Assembly: GCF_029522115.1 (NCBI RefSeq)
Contig: NZ_JAKWFK010000004.1
Span: 248,001-312,000 of the forward strand
Direction: 5' to 3'
Source: Trinickia sp. Y13
GTDB lineage: Bacteria > Pseudomonadota > Gammaproteobacteria > Burkholderiales > Burkholderiaceae
DNA: 64,000 nucleotides
A program made the position numbers and the translations under genes. The notes under the pieces were generated by a model. It worked only from the letters and a program-made list of their open reading frames with translations. It searched no databases and was not told where the DNA came from. Below, in pieces: positions 17,665-26,469 of the stretch; within the stretch, counting starts at the first letter, position 1, and every line of letters starts with the position of its first letter.

Positions 17665-17691
17665 TCAAACCCTCCGGAGGCCCGCCGGAAA
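17665..17691 (+). promoter_or_regulatory. Candidate sigma-28 (FliA) promoter for flgM
   Basis: TCAA at 17665-17668, a 15-base spacer, then GCCGGAAA at 17684-17691. The enterobacterial sigma-28 consensus is TAAA, 15 bases, GCCGATAA, so 3 of 4 and 6 of 8 key bases agree with exact spacing. It lies about 110 bases upstream of the FlgM start. Autoregulated expression of flgM by sigma-28 is established in flagellated bacteria, which makes this match plausible; it is not proof. Confidence 0.45.
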
Positions 17692-17800
17692 AGGCGTTGC
17701 GGGATATTTTGAAATTCGGGCGCGATCGCGCACCCCGCAGCGCGGTTTAGATTTCAAACCCTCGACCGTTAAAGCATTCAACACGGAGGGAATGGACCTT

Positions 17801-18112
17801 ATGAAGATCGAACCCGGCAGTAGAACGCGCCCGATTCCGCAGGACAACGCGCAACGCACGACGAGCAATGGTGATGCGAAAGACACCGTCGGCACCGTGC
17901 AGGAGCATAACGACACAGATGGGCAGCGCTCGACAGTGATTCTTTCGTCGATGTCAACGCTGCGCGCGTCGAGCGCCTCCGACATCGATACGGCCAAGGT
18001 CGAATCCATCAAGGCCGCGCTGCGCGACGGCAGTTACACGATCGACCCCGGCCGGATTGCAGACGGCATGCTCAGCACTGCCCGAGATCTGCTGCAAACG
18101 AGAAAGGGCTGA
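17801..18112 (+). CDS. flgM: FlgM-like anti-sigma-28 factor, orphan
   Basis: 103 residues from the ATG at 17801. GGAGGG at 17785-17790 is well placed for this start and too close to the ATG at 17792. The N-terminal half is polar and disordered. The C-terminal half, AKVESIKAALRDGSYTID followed by PGRIADGMLSTARDLL, is the FlgM core that binds the flagellar sigma factor. FlgM blocks FliA until it is exported through the completed hook-basal body. No flgA, flgN or other flagellar gene is adjacent, whereas flgM usually sits beside flgA and flgN. It may be a second copy or a relocated one. Confidence 0.8.
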   Translation: MKIEPGSRTRPIPQDNAQRTTSNGDAKDTVGTVQEHNDTDGQRSTVILSSMSTLRASSASDIDTAKVESIKAALRDGSYTIDPGRIADGMLSTARDLLQTRKG

Positions 18113-18128
18113 GCGCCCGACGGAATCT

Positions 18129-18150
18129 CAAAGGCCCGGGCCGGTCTTTG
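18129..18150 (+). terminator. Weak hairpin after flgM
   Basis: CAAAGGCC, CGG and an imperfect complement ending GGTCTTTG form a short GC-rich stem starting 17 bases after the flgM stop, with a partial T-rich right arm. This could terminate flgM transcription. The remaining bases to 18325 show nothing recognisable. Confidence 0.3.
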
Positions 18151-18325
18151 TCGATTGCACGGTCGCGCTAAGGTGCGAGATCGCCGATCAGTTTGGCGCC
18201 CTTGCCGATGACCAATGCATGGATCGCGACGATGCGTCAGGCAGCGAGACGCAGCGCAGCGATGCGAGTTCCATCGCTTAGGGGTCAGCCTTGGGTCGAC
18301 CGAAATCCTTTGCGCGCCGCCCTCT

Positions 18326-19798
18326 TCAGTATGTGAACCCTTGCCTCGTGTACGAGACGTCGCGCCGGCGTCCCCACCAAGGAAGGTATGCATCGCCCTC
18401 CCCGCGCGCCCTGAACCAATTTCGCTCTGCATCGATCGGGATCAACTGAGCCGGCGGTGTGACGATCACCGCGCTCAGTTGGGTGGGGTCCGTTGTGCCG
18501 GCAACCAAGACATGTCCCCCGAGATGATTCGCTCGGCCAATTGCCAATGCTATATCAGTGAGTGCAGTGCCCGCACCTGTTTCGCCGAGCAAGGCCGGCA
18601 TGTTGAAGGTCTGGTTCTGGAAGTCGAAGTCGGGCAACGTTTCAGTCAATGTTTGGGCTAGCGCCCCAATGCGCTCGGATACGACATCGCTGCCCTGGCC
18701 GACGTCGTGGATGACATAACTAATGTCGGATGATTTGATGTTTGCGTTGAGGGCGGCAGCATCGATCGCGGCCTTCCAGGCTTGCACTTTGCGGGATGTA
18801 CCTACTTTCGGCTCGAAGTCGTCAACGTTCGCGGTTGCCACTCGGCTGATCCAAGCTAAGGGGTCGCGCTCGGTCTTCATCTGCGGTCCTGCAAGGATGA
18901 GCAATGTCATGTTTTCGTTCATCTGCGCGTGCTCCGGTGGAAAACTGGGTGCGTCCCAGTTCATCACCCAGACGCTTTCCTTAGGATGCGATTTCAGATA
19001 ATCGAGAGCGGCGTTTAACGACACGAAACCTGCGTTGGCGCCGCCGAGGGTGACGTTGACACTGGGCGGAGTGTCCTTTGACCATAGGTCGGGGAAGTGC
19101 GGATTGCCGATCGCGAAATCGGAGATGATCTGCTGCTGTAAGTACTTCGCTTCCGCTACGGCATCGAGCCGACCGGCAGGAAGCGCATACTCAATATGGA
19201 TGCCGGCGAGTTCGCGCCAATTGTGCTTCCACGTCGATGCGACTGTGTAGAAGTACTTTTGGTTCATCGCATAGCGATCGCCGAAGACCTGCAGTAATTC
19301 CCTTACGTACTTGTGATGGAACTCCTCGAATGTAGCCCTACCACGACGGCCGTCCGCGATACCTGCGACGGGCTTGATTGACGTAAACCCTTCCGGATCA
19401 GTCCGCACCATGTCGTCGTTTGCATTAGGCTTGACGAGACCTAAGGTCCACAGCAGTTGCCACTCCGTCGGGTAGTCTCGACGCTGCAGCGGATTGAGCC
19501 ATTCGACGCCGACCACTTGCGCAGCGAATGGTTGAGAGGTCGCTGGCGATGGCGATTCCGATTCGGCTGCTTTGGCGGCATCCATCCGAGTTGGCGTAGC
19601 TGCAGCAGTGGAAAAGCATAGAACGGCGGTGGCCAGCAAAGCAGGAAACACAAAGAGTTGGAAAATCACTTCCTTCACGCTCCATGAACGATGCGCCGAT
19701 TCACCTGAAAACATCAACACCGCAACACCAAACGACGCGATAAGCATCACAAGCGCAGCAAGCCCGAAGCGGCGGCGCCAAGTAGAAATGAGTTTCAT
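18326..19798 (-). CDS. tla3: DUF2875 protein, Tla3-like T6SS effector adaptor
   Basis: 490 residues. Two hydrophobic segments near the N-terminus (about residues 12-32 and 44-66) anchor it in the membrane. The body carries the DUF2875 features VEWLNPLQRRDYPTEWQLLW and FEEFHHKYVRELL. In Pseudomonas aeruginosa the DUF2875 protein Tla3 escorts the phospholipase Tle3 to VgrG2b. Here it directly follows a Tle3-like gene with a 4-base overlap, the same partnership. It is the last gene of the minus-strand vgrG-tle3-tla3 operon. The function is assigned by family and context. Confidence 0.75.
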   Translation of the reverse strand: MKLISTWRRRFGLAALVMLIASFGVAVLMFSGESAHRSWSVKEVIFQLFVFPALLATAVLCFSTAAATPTRMDAAKAAESESPSPATSQPFAAQVVGVEWLNPLQRRDYPTEWQLLWTLGLVKPNANDDMVRTDPEGFTSIKPVAGIADGRRGRATFEEFHHKYVRELLQVFGDRYAMNQKYFYTVASTWKHNWRELAGIHIEYALPAGRLDAVAEAKYLQQQIISDFAIGNPHFPDLWSKDTPPSVNVTLGGANAGFVSLNAALDYLKSHPKESVWVMNWDAPSFPPEHAQMNENMTLLILAGPQMKTERDPLAWISRVATANVDDFEPKVGTSRKVQAWKAAIDAAALNANIKSSDISYVIHDVGQGSDVVSERIGALAQTLTETLPDFDFQNQTFNMPALLGETGAGTALTDIALAIGRANHLGGHVLVAGTTDPTQLSAVIVTPPAQLIPIDAERNWFRARGEGDAYLPWWGRRRDVSYTRQGFTY

Positions 19799-21957
19799 AG
19801 GACACCGTCTCGCTGATCAACGATCTTCGGCGGAATGATCGCCTCCTGGTCAGATTTGACCCAGTCCGCAAGCGAATCCCCGTTCATCCAGCCGGTTCGA
19901 AAGTACTCCGCATACGGGTAGCTGGGATCGTCCTGATCCAATTTTTTCCCGAATCGCCAATCTGCAGCGACGCGAAGGTCTGCGAGATCCCCCTCCGACA
20001 AGTAGCAAAGCCCAATCGCCACGTCATACGCCAGCGCCTTCTCCGCATGCTCGGCATTGGTCAAGATCGTCGAGTGATTCGTCGCGTTGTTGTCGACGCC
20101 CTGCCTGAGGATCGCGTTGATCTGGTCTTTGCGCCAATATTCGTACTCGACGCTTGCTCGGCTCGGGTCGTCTTCACCTACGACGTTACCGTCCTTATCC
20201 ACCCAGTCAGAGCGATTCTCGCGACGAGCCAGCATCCTCAGCGCCGCATGATCCTCGTACCGCTGCGCCGCCTCGGTTTGCACCGTGCCCAGTCGTTCTC
20301 CTTGCCACGCATCGTAGGGATCGTTCGGATTCAACGGCGTGCCGTCGCTGCCCTTATCTTTGTTGAGCGCTTGAGACGGAGGATCGAAGCCCTCGTTGAA
20401 ATCGCTCCGGTGCTCCCCATCCTGGACGATGGACACCGCGCCGAACCGGACCGCTTTCGGCTTGAACGGCGTCTTCAATGCAGGCGCATTGATATAGATC
20501 CGCCAATCGGGATCGGGGCTAGCATTCACCGGGATCCGCGTGAATACGTTGACCAAATACAGCACCGGCGCAGTGGCCAAAGTCATGATCTGCGGCAGCG
20601 GATTCATGCCCGCCCTCAGACCGCGATCCAACGAGAAGCGAACGGCGGGCGAAGCCGGAAACCAGAACCCTTCCTTTTTATTCTTGCCACTGCGCCAGTC
20701 GTCGTCCCAGTAGTGGTAATACACACCGGTATTGCCCACTTCGAACCCCGACGAAAACACTCGCTGGGTAAACACACCATCGGCATTCGTATCGGCACGC
20801 TCCTTGTCGCTCAACCCACGCCAGCCGATGCCTTGGACGGTCTCAGCCGATATGACTTGATCATGCGGGCAGCAATAGAGCGTGACGCGTCCGTAAGTAT
20901 GTCCGTTCAACCCGTGCGCGGTGCGATCGTCGCCCGCGTTGTACGCCGCGCCACCACTTGCTGACGTCCGCGAGTTCGCCATCTCCTCATCGAGTTCCGC
21001 CGCATTCGGCTCGTGGGCCGCGCGTTCACGCAAGATCTCGAAGTAAGCTTTCAGCGTCTCGGCGCGCGCCATGTAGCTTTCTCGTCCTCTGCGGCCACCC
21101 CGATCCTTGATGCCGCGCTGCGCCCATGAATCGGTCCCGATACTCGGCACAAGGCTATACGGCGGATTGCAGAGCACATACGTATCGGCGACGCACCTGC
21201 CGCTCGCGCCAAACACGTCGGTCACCTCGGCAAGCCGGTCGCCCAGGAACGCGGCGGCCATCCCAACCATGTTTCCCTGACTATGACAAACCACTGTGAT
21301 CGGCGTATCCGCCTGCTTTCGACGAATCGCTTCGATCAGCTTAGCGAGGCGCAACGCGGCGAGGACCATGTACCCGCGCGGCGGGCATTGATACACCTTC
21401 CGAGCAGGCACGGAGTTCAAATGCTGCACGGTGATCCATAGAAACAACGTGTCGTTCAGGCCTTCGTGCCAGAGATCCGGCAGACTGGAGGTGCCATTTG
21501 CGAACGGGCCGCCGCCCCAGTAGTTTTGCTCGTTCAGAAAGATGTTCGACCCGTAGCGCTTCAATTCTTCTTTATTGGCCTTGTACCCCCAACGGAAGTG
21601 GATCACTGGCGAAAACGACGCTTGCGGCTGGATGTAAGTCCCCGACCACATCTTCGGGTTGATATACCCATCCGCCGTTAAGCTCTCGATGTATTGCACC
21701 GGCGAGATTTGCCCGGCCGCAATGCCCGTATATTTAAGTTGGTCGTCTTTCCGGCCGAGCCGCGCATTCAAGCCGCGACACAGTCCCTCTTCCGACGCGG
21801 CGTACCATTCGCCGTCCGAATTCACACCATGCACGAAGATGACGATGCCGGGCAACGGCATTTGCTTCACGCAAATGAGCGGCGCATCCCGGTCGAACAA
21901 CATTATTCCGCGCGTGCTGCTTACGAGTACGCGCGGTATAGTCGAAGAATCGGTCAT
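19795..21957 (-). CDS. tle3: Tle3-family type VI secretion phospholipase effector
   Basis: 720 residues. The N-terminal alpha/beta-hydrolase part has the oxyanion region PGIVIFVHGVNSDGEWY and the nucleophile elbow VVCHSQGNMVG (S226), the Ser-x-Gly pattern of this effector family. The C-terminal half contains conserved DUF3274-like stretches such as VTLYCCPHDQVIS and YYHYWDDDWRSGKN. Tle3 enzymes hydrolyse phospholipids of rival cells after delivery by the T6SS. The gene starts 18 bases after vgrG and overlaps the adaptor gene by 4 bases. No separate immunity (Tli3) gene lies between vgrG and tle3, unlike the Pseudomonas locus. Confidence 0.82.
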   Translation of the reverse strand: MTDSSTIPRVLVSSTRGIMLFDRDAPLICVKQMPLPGIVIFVHGVNSDGEWYAASEEGLCRGLNARLGRKDDQLKYTGIAAGQISPVQYIESLTADGYINPKMWSGTYIQPQASFSPVIHFRWGYKANKEELKRYGSNIFLNEQNYWGGGPFANGTSSLPDLWHEGLNDTLFLWITVQHLNSVPARKVYQCPPRGYMVLAALRLAKLIEAIRRKQADTPITVVCHSQGNMVGMAAAFLGDRLAEVTDVFGASGRCVADTYVLCNPPYSLVPSIGTDSWAQRGIKDRGGRRGRESYMARAETLKAYFEILRERAAHEPNAAELDEEMANSRTSASGGAAYNAGDDRTAHGLNGHTYGRVTLYCCPHDQVISAETVQGIGWRGLSDKERADTNADGVFTQRVFSSGFEVGNTGVYYHYWDDDWRSGKNKKEGFWFPASPAVRFSLDRGLRAGMNPLPQIMTLATAPVLYLVNVFTRIPVNASPDPDWRIYINAPALKTPFKPKAVRFGAVSIVQDGEHRSDFNEGFDPPSQALNKDKGSDGTPLNPNDPYDAWQGERLGTVQTEAAQRYEDHAALRMLARRENRSDWVDKDGNVVGEDDPSRASVEYEYWRKDQINAILRQGVDNNATNHSTILTNAEHAEKALAYDVAIGLCYLSEGDLADLRVAADWRFGKKLDQDDPSYPYAEYFRTGWMNGDSLADWVKSDQEAIIPPKIVDQRDGVL

Positions 21958-21975
21958 AGATCGGTCCTCGCTTTC

Positions 21976-24774
21976 TTACTTCTTGTTCTTGAAGAAATTG
22001 ACGACCAGCGGTTCGAAGCGCTCGCCGCGGATGCCCGCCAACTTGCCTTGCGGATCCGATTGCCCTTCGAGCAGGTCACCACTCGCCTTGAGGACCTCGC
22101 CCTCGTATCCACCAACAGGCAGACCATCCGAAGCTCGGATCAACTGAGGCACCCGTCCCGTCCAGCCCGCGTCGAACTTCGGCAGATCCGCGCTCATGCT
22201 TGCCGGACCGTCCCAGTGATGGACGGCGGACTTCACCGTGAAGCTGCCGGGGCAACCCAATTCGATGTTTTCGCCGCGCAGCTTTAGATAGGCGCCGCCA
22301 GACGTGACGAACACCACCTCGTCACTCGCCGTACCCGCGAGCTTGCCGCCTGCCGCCGTGATTTTTATGTTCTTCGCGGAATCGATTTGGGTATCGTCAG
22401 CTTGGCTTTGGAGCACGACTTTGCCGTGATTGGCAATCGCCGAGACGCCATCGGCTTGCGCAAATATGGCGAGCCCTTGACCGGCCTGCAGACTGATCTT
22501 CTGCCCGCTGGCAACCTGCACGTGTTGGCGCGCCACCTGATCGATGTTCTGCCCCGCGTAGGTAAGATGAGTCTTCGGTGTCACGTGGAGCGCGCCCGCC
22601 TGTGCGCCGAACACCATCAACGCGTGAGGACTGTCCCTGGACGAGCTGCGCTCATCCGAGCTTCCCGCTTGCCAGCCTTTGAATGCTTCCGCCAGTGCAT
22701 GCTGCCCCGCTGTGTCCGTAGCCTCCCCTCCATGGCCCCCCGCATACTCCCCTAGTGACTTGAACAGTTCCACGCATTCGCCGAGCAATCGGTTCAACTC
22801 GTCGCGATCGAGCTGATGCCCTTGTGCTTTGTTGCGCGCGTACGTCGTCAGCAAGATTCCCTTGGCCGCCCGCAGCGCCGCCGCCGCGTCCGTGCGCAGT
22901 TCCGCCCCCTCGCCACGCGCCTCACCCACCCCATTCGTTCGCGGATGCGTCAAATACCCGAGATTGACTTCGCTAGCCGCATGCTCCGTCGCCAGTTGAA
23001 CGCTGATCTGCCCGGGCGTATCGTCGAGCCGCAGTTGGTTGTACCTTCTGCCCTTCACCTCGCGGGTCTTCACCCCCGACACATAGCGATTGCCCGGCAG
23101 CGCGCCCGTATTGCTGAAGGTCGCCGGCATATGCGGCCCGTTGTGGAACACGCCGGCCACATACATCTTGTCGGGGTCGCCACCTAGGAAGTCGAGCAGC
23201 ACCTCCATCCCTTTGCGCGGCAGCCAGTTTTCACCGAAATCCTCCCCGGCCAAGCCCGTGAGCACCCGCACCCAAGCACTGTCGTTGTGGGTGCCGCTCG
23301 CGCCCACGCAGTTCGCGTGCTCGTGGTCTTTCTCGTCCAGCCCCTGCAGTTGAACTTTGATTTGCCCCCGCTCGTTGCAATAAATCTCTTCACCCTCGGT
23401 GGTCACGACAATCCCGGGAATCGGATACACGCGCGGCAAGTCGACATGCGGATCGTAGGAAGGGATAAGCGGCATATCCCGCGGCACACCGCTGAACGTG
23501 TTTTCGTATCGGCTTTGCGCCGAATCGCCAAAGACCGTGGGCCGATCGGGCGTGTCCACCGACACCGGCGGCGCGTCGAACGACCACCGGCTCGCCGTGA
23601 ACAGCGCCTGCGCCCGCTCGTTCAACGCCTTCGGCAGATTGTTCTCGGCGCGATGATGTAAGCTCGTGATCGTGATTCGAAGGGGATTTTTCGACAAACG
23701 ATCGAAGGGCCCCTGCCCCGTAACTTCGATCCATTCACCCACCGCAAGGTTGCGCACGCCGCTCGCACCATCGATTCGAACCGCACGCGTGCCGTGCGAC
23801 TTCACGCGCGCCGTGCCGATGCGATCGTAGTCGGCCCACGAGTCGGCGATATGCGGCGCGTCGATGCGCGAATCCATCAGCAATTGGCCGAGGTCGTTGC
23901 CCGCCTTGCCCTGGTCGACTCGCGTCACGCCGTGGATGCGGTCCATCCGACCTGGCGTGTAATCCCAACTAAAGCGTCGTATCGACCCCGGCACCAATTG
24001 CCGAGACGTACAGAGCAACGTGATCGCATCGCGCTCGCCGATGGTCGCATCGGGCCGGTACACAACCGGGCCCAGCGCCGACTGACGCAGCTTGATCGCG
24101 CTGTCATAAAGCACCAGCGTATGGGCCGTGTCGCCGGCTGCGCCCGGCTGCTTTTGCCCGCGCTCGCCCGCGCGCACGAACCAGCCGATGCCCTCTCGCC
24201 GACAGAGCCGCCGAATGAACGCAGCGTCCGACTCGTCGAACTGGACCGCCTGCTCCCGTGCGGGAAACCTCGCCGCATCGACCTTCGAGCTATCGAGAAA
24301 GAACGCGCCAGCGAGCACGGTGCTGGTTTGCCGCCACTCCGAGACAAGCGTGTGGATGACGTCCAGCGCGCTCATTTGGCGAAAGACCCGGGTATTAGTA
24401 CGGCGTTCCAGGAGAGACAGCGCATCTTGAATCAGGAGTTGGTATGCCGCGAAGGACCCATCGCACTCGCCCTCGCGTGCATCGACGACGATTCCGTTGA
24501 TCGCATGCACGGCGCCTTGGTCCGTTAGCAACCGAACCGATACGGGTAGGCCAATCACCGCGTTCAACGGTATGCCGGCGCTGGTCGAGAGGCACGACAC
24601 GCAGCCGTTGATGCCGCCGAACAGGCTCTCGTGAATATCGACGCGCTGCGGCAGCAGCAGATCCTCGAGTTGCTCGGCGTGCTCGCGTTGCTCGCCGAAC
24701 TTCAAACGGATGGCGCGCTTTCTTTGGGACCGCAGTGGGCCGAATGACGCGCGTGGGAGGCTGGGGTAGTTCAC
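21976..24774 (-). CDS. vgrG: VgrG tip protein with DUF2345 and C-terminal transthyretin-like extension
   Basis: 932 residues. The N-terminal part matches the phage gp27-like module (FDESDAAFIRRLCRREGIGW). The central gp5-like OB-fold region includes CNERGQIKVQLQG and SAWVRVLTGLAGEDFGENWL, with PRKGMEVLLDFLGGDPD. A DUF2345 beta-helix region follows (about residues 650-850). The last 70 residues (GRVPQLIRASDGLPVGGYEG, then EVLKASGDLLEGQSDPQGKL) look like a transthyretin-type domain, the kind of extension used by VgrG2b to carry Tle3. This VgrG is probably the dedicated carrier for the downstream effector. No other T6SS structural genes are in the window. Confidence 0.92.
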   Translation of the reverse strand: MNYPSLPRASFGPLRSQRKRAIRLKFGEQREHAEQLEDLLLPQRVDIHESLFGGINGCVSCLSTSAGIPLNAVIGLPVSVRLLTDQGAVHAINGIVVDAREGECDGSFAAYQLLIQDALSLLERRTNTRVFRQMSALDVIHTLVSEWRQTSTVLAGAFFLDSSKVDAARFPAREQAVQFDESDAAFIRRLCRREGIGWFVRAGERGQKQPGAAGDTAHTLVLYDSAIKLRQSALGPVVYRPDATIGERDAITLLCTSRQLVPGSIRRFSWDYTPGRMDRIHGVTRVDQGKAGNDLGQLLMDSRIDAPHIADSWADYDRIGTARVKSHGTRAVRIDGASGVRNLAVGEWIEVTGQGPFDRLSKNPLRITITSLHHRAENNLPKALNERAQALFTASRWSFDAPPVSVDTPDRPTVFGDSAQSRYENTFSGVPRDMPLIPSYDPHVDLPRVYPIPGIVVTTEGEEIYCNERGQIKVQLQGLDEKDHEHANCVGASGTHNDSAWVRVLTGLAGEDFGENWLPRKGMEVLLDFLGGDPDKMYVAGVFHNGPHMPATFSNTGALPGNRYVSGVKTREVKGRRYNQLRLDDTPGQISVQLATEHAASEVNLGYLTHPRTNGVGEARGEGAELRTDAAAALRAAKGILLTTYARNKAQGHQLDRDELNRLLGECVELFKSLGEYAGGHGGEATDTAGQHALAEAFKGWQAGSSDERSSSRDSPHALMVFGAQAGALHVTPKTHLTYAGQNIDQVARQHVQVASGQKISLQAGQGLAIFAQADGVSAIANHGKVVLQSQADDTQIDSAKNIKITAAGGKLAGTASDEVVFVTSGGAYLKLRGENIELGCPGSFTVKSAVHHWDGPASMSADLPKFDAGWTGRVPQLIRASDGLPVGGYEGEVLKASGDLLEGQSDPQGKLAGIRGERFEPLVVNFFKNKK

Positions 24775-25089
24775 GACGTGTTCGCTCGCTCAAAGTGCTG
24801 GCGGGTGATTGAACACGTACTCGCCATGAACCGGGAGAAAGCGAAAGATTTTCAGACGAACTCACGCGTCGACGGCACGAATCGCATAGCCGAGCTTGCC
24901 GCCAACGGCATAGGTAACTGCTGACCGGAAACCCGGCGTGACCAGCGACATCACATTCGTTGAGCAACGCGAGCTCATCAAGCCGCCACACGCTCCTTGA
25001 AGGCGAACCCGCCCAATGGGAAGCGTTAACGAACCATGACCAGCAACGGCGTATAGTGCTTTCACTCCACCGCGAGCGAGGGTGCCTGC
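24775..25089. other. Intergenic region between vgrG and eutB
   Basis: These 315 bases separate two divergently transcribed units and should hold both promoters. TATAGT at about 25053 is a possible -10 element for eutB. I looked for a cobalamin riboswitch because ethanolamine ammonia-lyase needs B12, but saw no conserved B12-box or clear fold. A short minus-strand frame ending at 24862 (MSLVTPGFRSAVTYAVGG) is open but not supported by other signals. Confidence 0.4.
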
Positions 25090-26469
25090 ATGAACTTTCG
25101 TGAAACGATCGGGGCGCGTCGCTATTGCTTCGACGGCCTTGCCACGCTGCTTGCCAAGGCGAGCCCTCGCCGCTCCGGCGACGAACTCGCCGGCCTCGCC
25201 GCCGCCTCCGAGGAGGAGCGCGCGGCGGCTAAGATGGCGCTTGCCGCCGTGCCGCTCAAAGCATTTCTCGACGAGGCCGTCATCCCCTATGAAGAGGACG
25301 AGGTCACTCGCCTCATCGTCGACGACCACAGCGCCGACGCCTTTGCACCCGTCGCCCATCAGACCGTGGGCGAGTTCCGCGAATGGCTGTTGGCGGACAC
25401 GACCGATAGCGCGACGCTCGAACGCGTCGCCGCCGGGATCACGCCCGAGATGATCGCCGCGGTGTCGAAACTAATGCGCAACCAAGATCTGATCCTCGCC
25501 GCCCGCAAGCGGCCCGTGGTCACGCGCTTCAGAAACACGGTGGGGCTGCCCGGCCATCTATCGGTGCGTCTTCAGCCGAACCACCCAACCGACGACATCA
25601 AAGGCATCGCTGCGTCGATGATCGACGGTCTGTTGTACGGCTGCGGCGATGCGGTGATCGGGATCAATCCGGCCTCCGATTCGCTCGCCGCCATTACGGC
25701 GCTGCTCAAGATGACGGATGATTTCCGCCAAGCGTACGCGGTCCCCACGCAAACCTGCGTGCTGACGCACGTAACCAATACACTCGCTGCGATCGAAGCC
25801 GGCGCGCCCGTCGACTTGATTTTTCAATCGATCGCGGGCACGGAAAGAGCGAATGCAAGCTTCGGCATCACGTTGTCGCTATTGGCCGAGGCCTATGACG
25901 CGGGCCTATCGTTGAACCGCGGCACGATCGGGAACAACGTGATGTACTTCGAGACCGGTCAAGGCAGCGCGCTATCTGCGAACGCGCATCACGGTGTCGA
26001 CCAGCAGACCTGCGAGGCCAGGGCCTATGCGGTCGCCCGCAAATTCAATCCGCTCCTGACGAATACCGTCGTCGGTTTCATCGGCCCGGAGTATCTATAC
26101 GATGGCAAGCAGATTATCCGCGCGGGGCTTGAAGATCACTTCTGCGGGAAGCTGCTCGGCGTGCCGATGGGCTGCGATATCTGCTACACGAATCACGCCG
26201 AAGCAGATCAGGACGACATGGACACGCTGTTGACCTTGCTCGGGACCGCCAACGTCAACTTCATCATGGGCGTGCCCGGCGCCGACGACATCATGCTCAA
26301 CTACCAAAGCACTTCATTCCACGATGCACTTTATGTGCGGCGCCTGCTCGATTTGAAGCGCGCGCCGGAGTTCGAAGGCTGGCTCGAGGCAATGCAGATT
26401 ACCGACGCGTTCGGCCGAATTCAGCATCAATCAGGCAATCCCTTGCGTCTCAATTGGATCGAATCATGA
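25090..26469 (+). CDS. eutB: Ethanolamine ammonia-lyase large subunit
   Basis: 459 residues, the normal EutB length. The catalytic TIM-barrel subunit of the adenosylcobalamin enzyme converts ethanolamine to acetaldehyde and ammonia. Family stretches include GLPGHLSVRLQPNHPTDDIK, GCGDAVIGINPASDS, NRGTIGNNVMYFETGQGSAL and PMGCDICYTNHAEADQDD. It overlaps eutC by 4 bases. No microcompartment genes, reactivase EutA or permease lie beside it, so this is the cytosolic two-gene form found in many Burkholderiales. Confidence 0.96.
   Translation: MNFRETIGARRYCFDGLATLLAKASPRRSGDELAGLAAASEEERAAAKMALAAVPLKAFLDEAVIPYEEDEVTRLIVDDHSADAFAPVAHQTVGEFREWLLADTTDSATLERVAAGITPEMIAAVSKLMRNQDLILAARKRPVVTRFRNTVGLPGHLSVRLQPNHPTDDIKGIAASMIDGLLYGCGDAVIGINPASDSLAAITALLKMTDDFRQAYAVPTQTCVLTHVTNTLAAIEAGAPVDLIFQSIAGTERANASFGITLSLLAEAYDAGLSLNRGTIGNNVMYFETGQGSALSANAHHGVDQQTCEARAYAVARKFNPLLTNTVVGFIGPEYLYDGKQIIRAGLEDHFCGKLLGVPMGCDICYTNHAEADQDDMDTLLTLLGTANVNFIMGVPGADDIMLNYQSTSFHDALYVRRLLDLKRAPEFEGWLEAMQITDAFGRIQHQSGNPLRLNWIES

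Noticed and set aside
17646-17665. Two tandem copies of CACTTTGTTT, considered as the start of a repeat array
   Set aside because: Only two copies and no spacers; not a CRISPR or an iteron array. They may simply be part of the flgM upstream region.
24775-25089. Cobalamin riboswitch or EutV-type leader upstream of eutB
   Set aside because: Expected from the B12 dependence of the enzyme, but no B12-box or conserved stem pattern could be found by eye.
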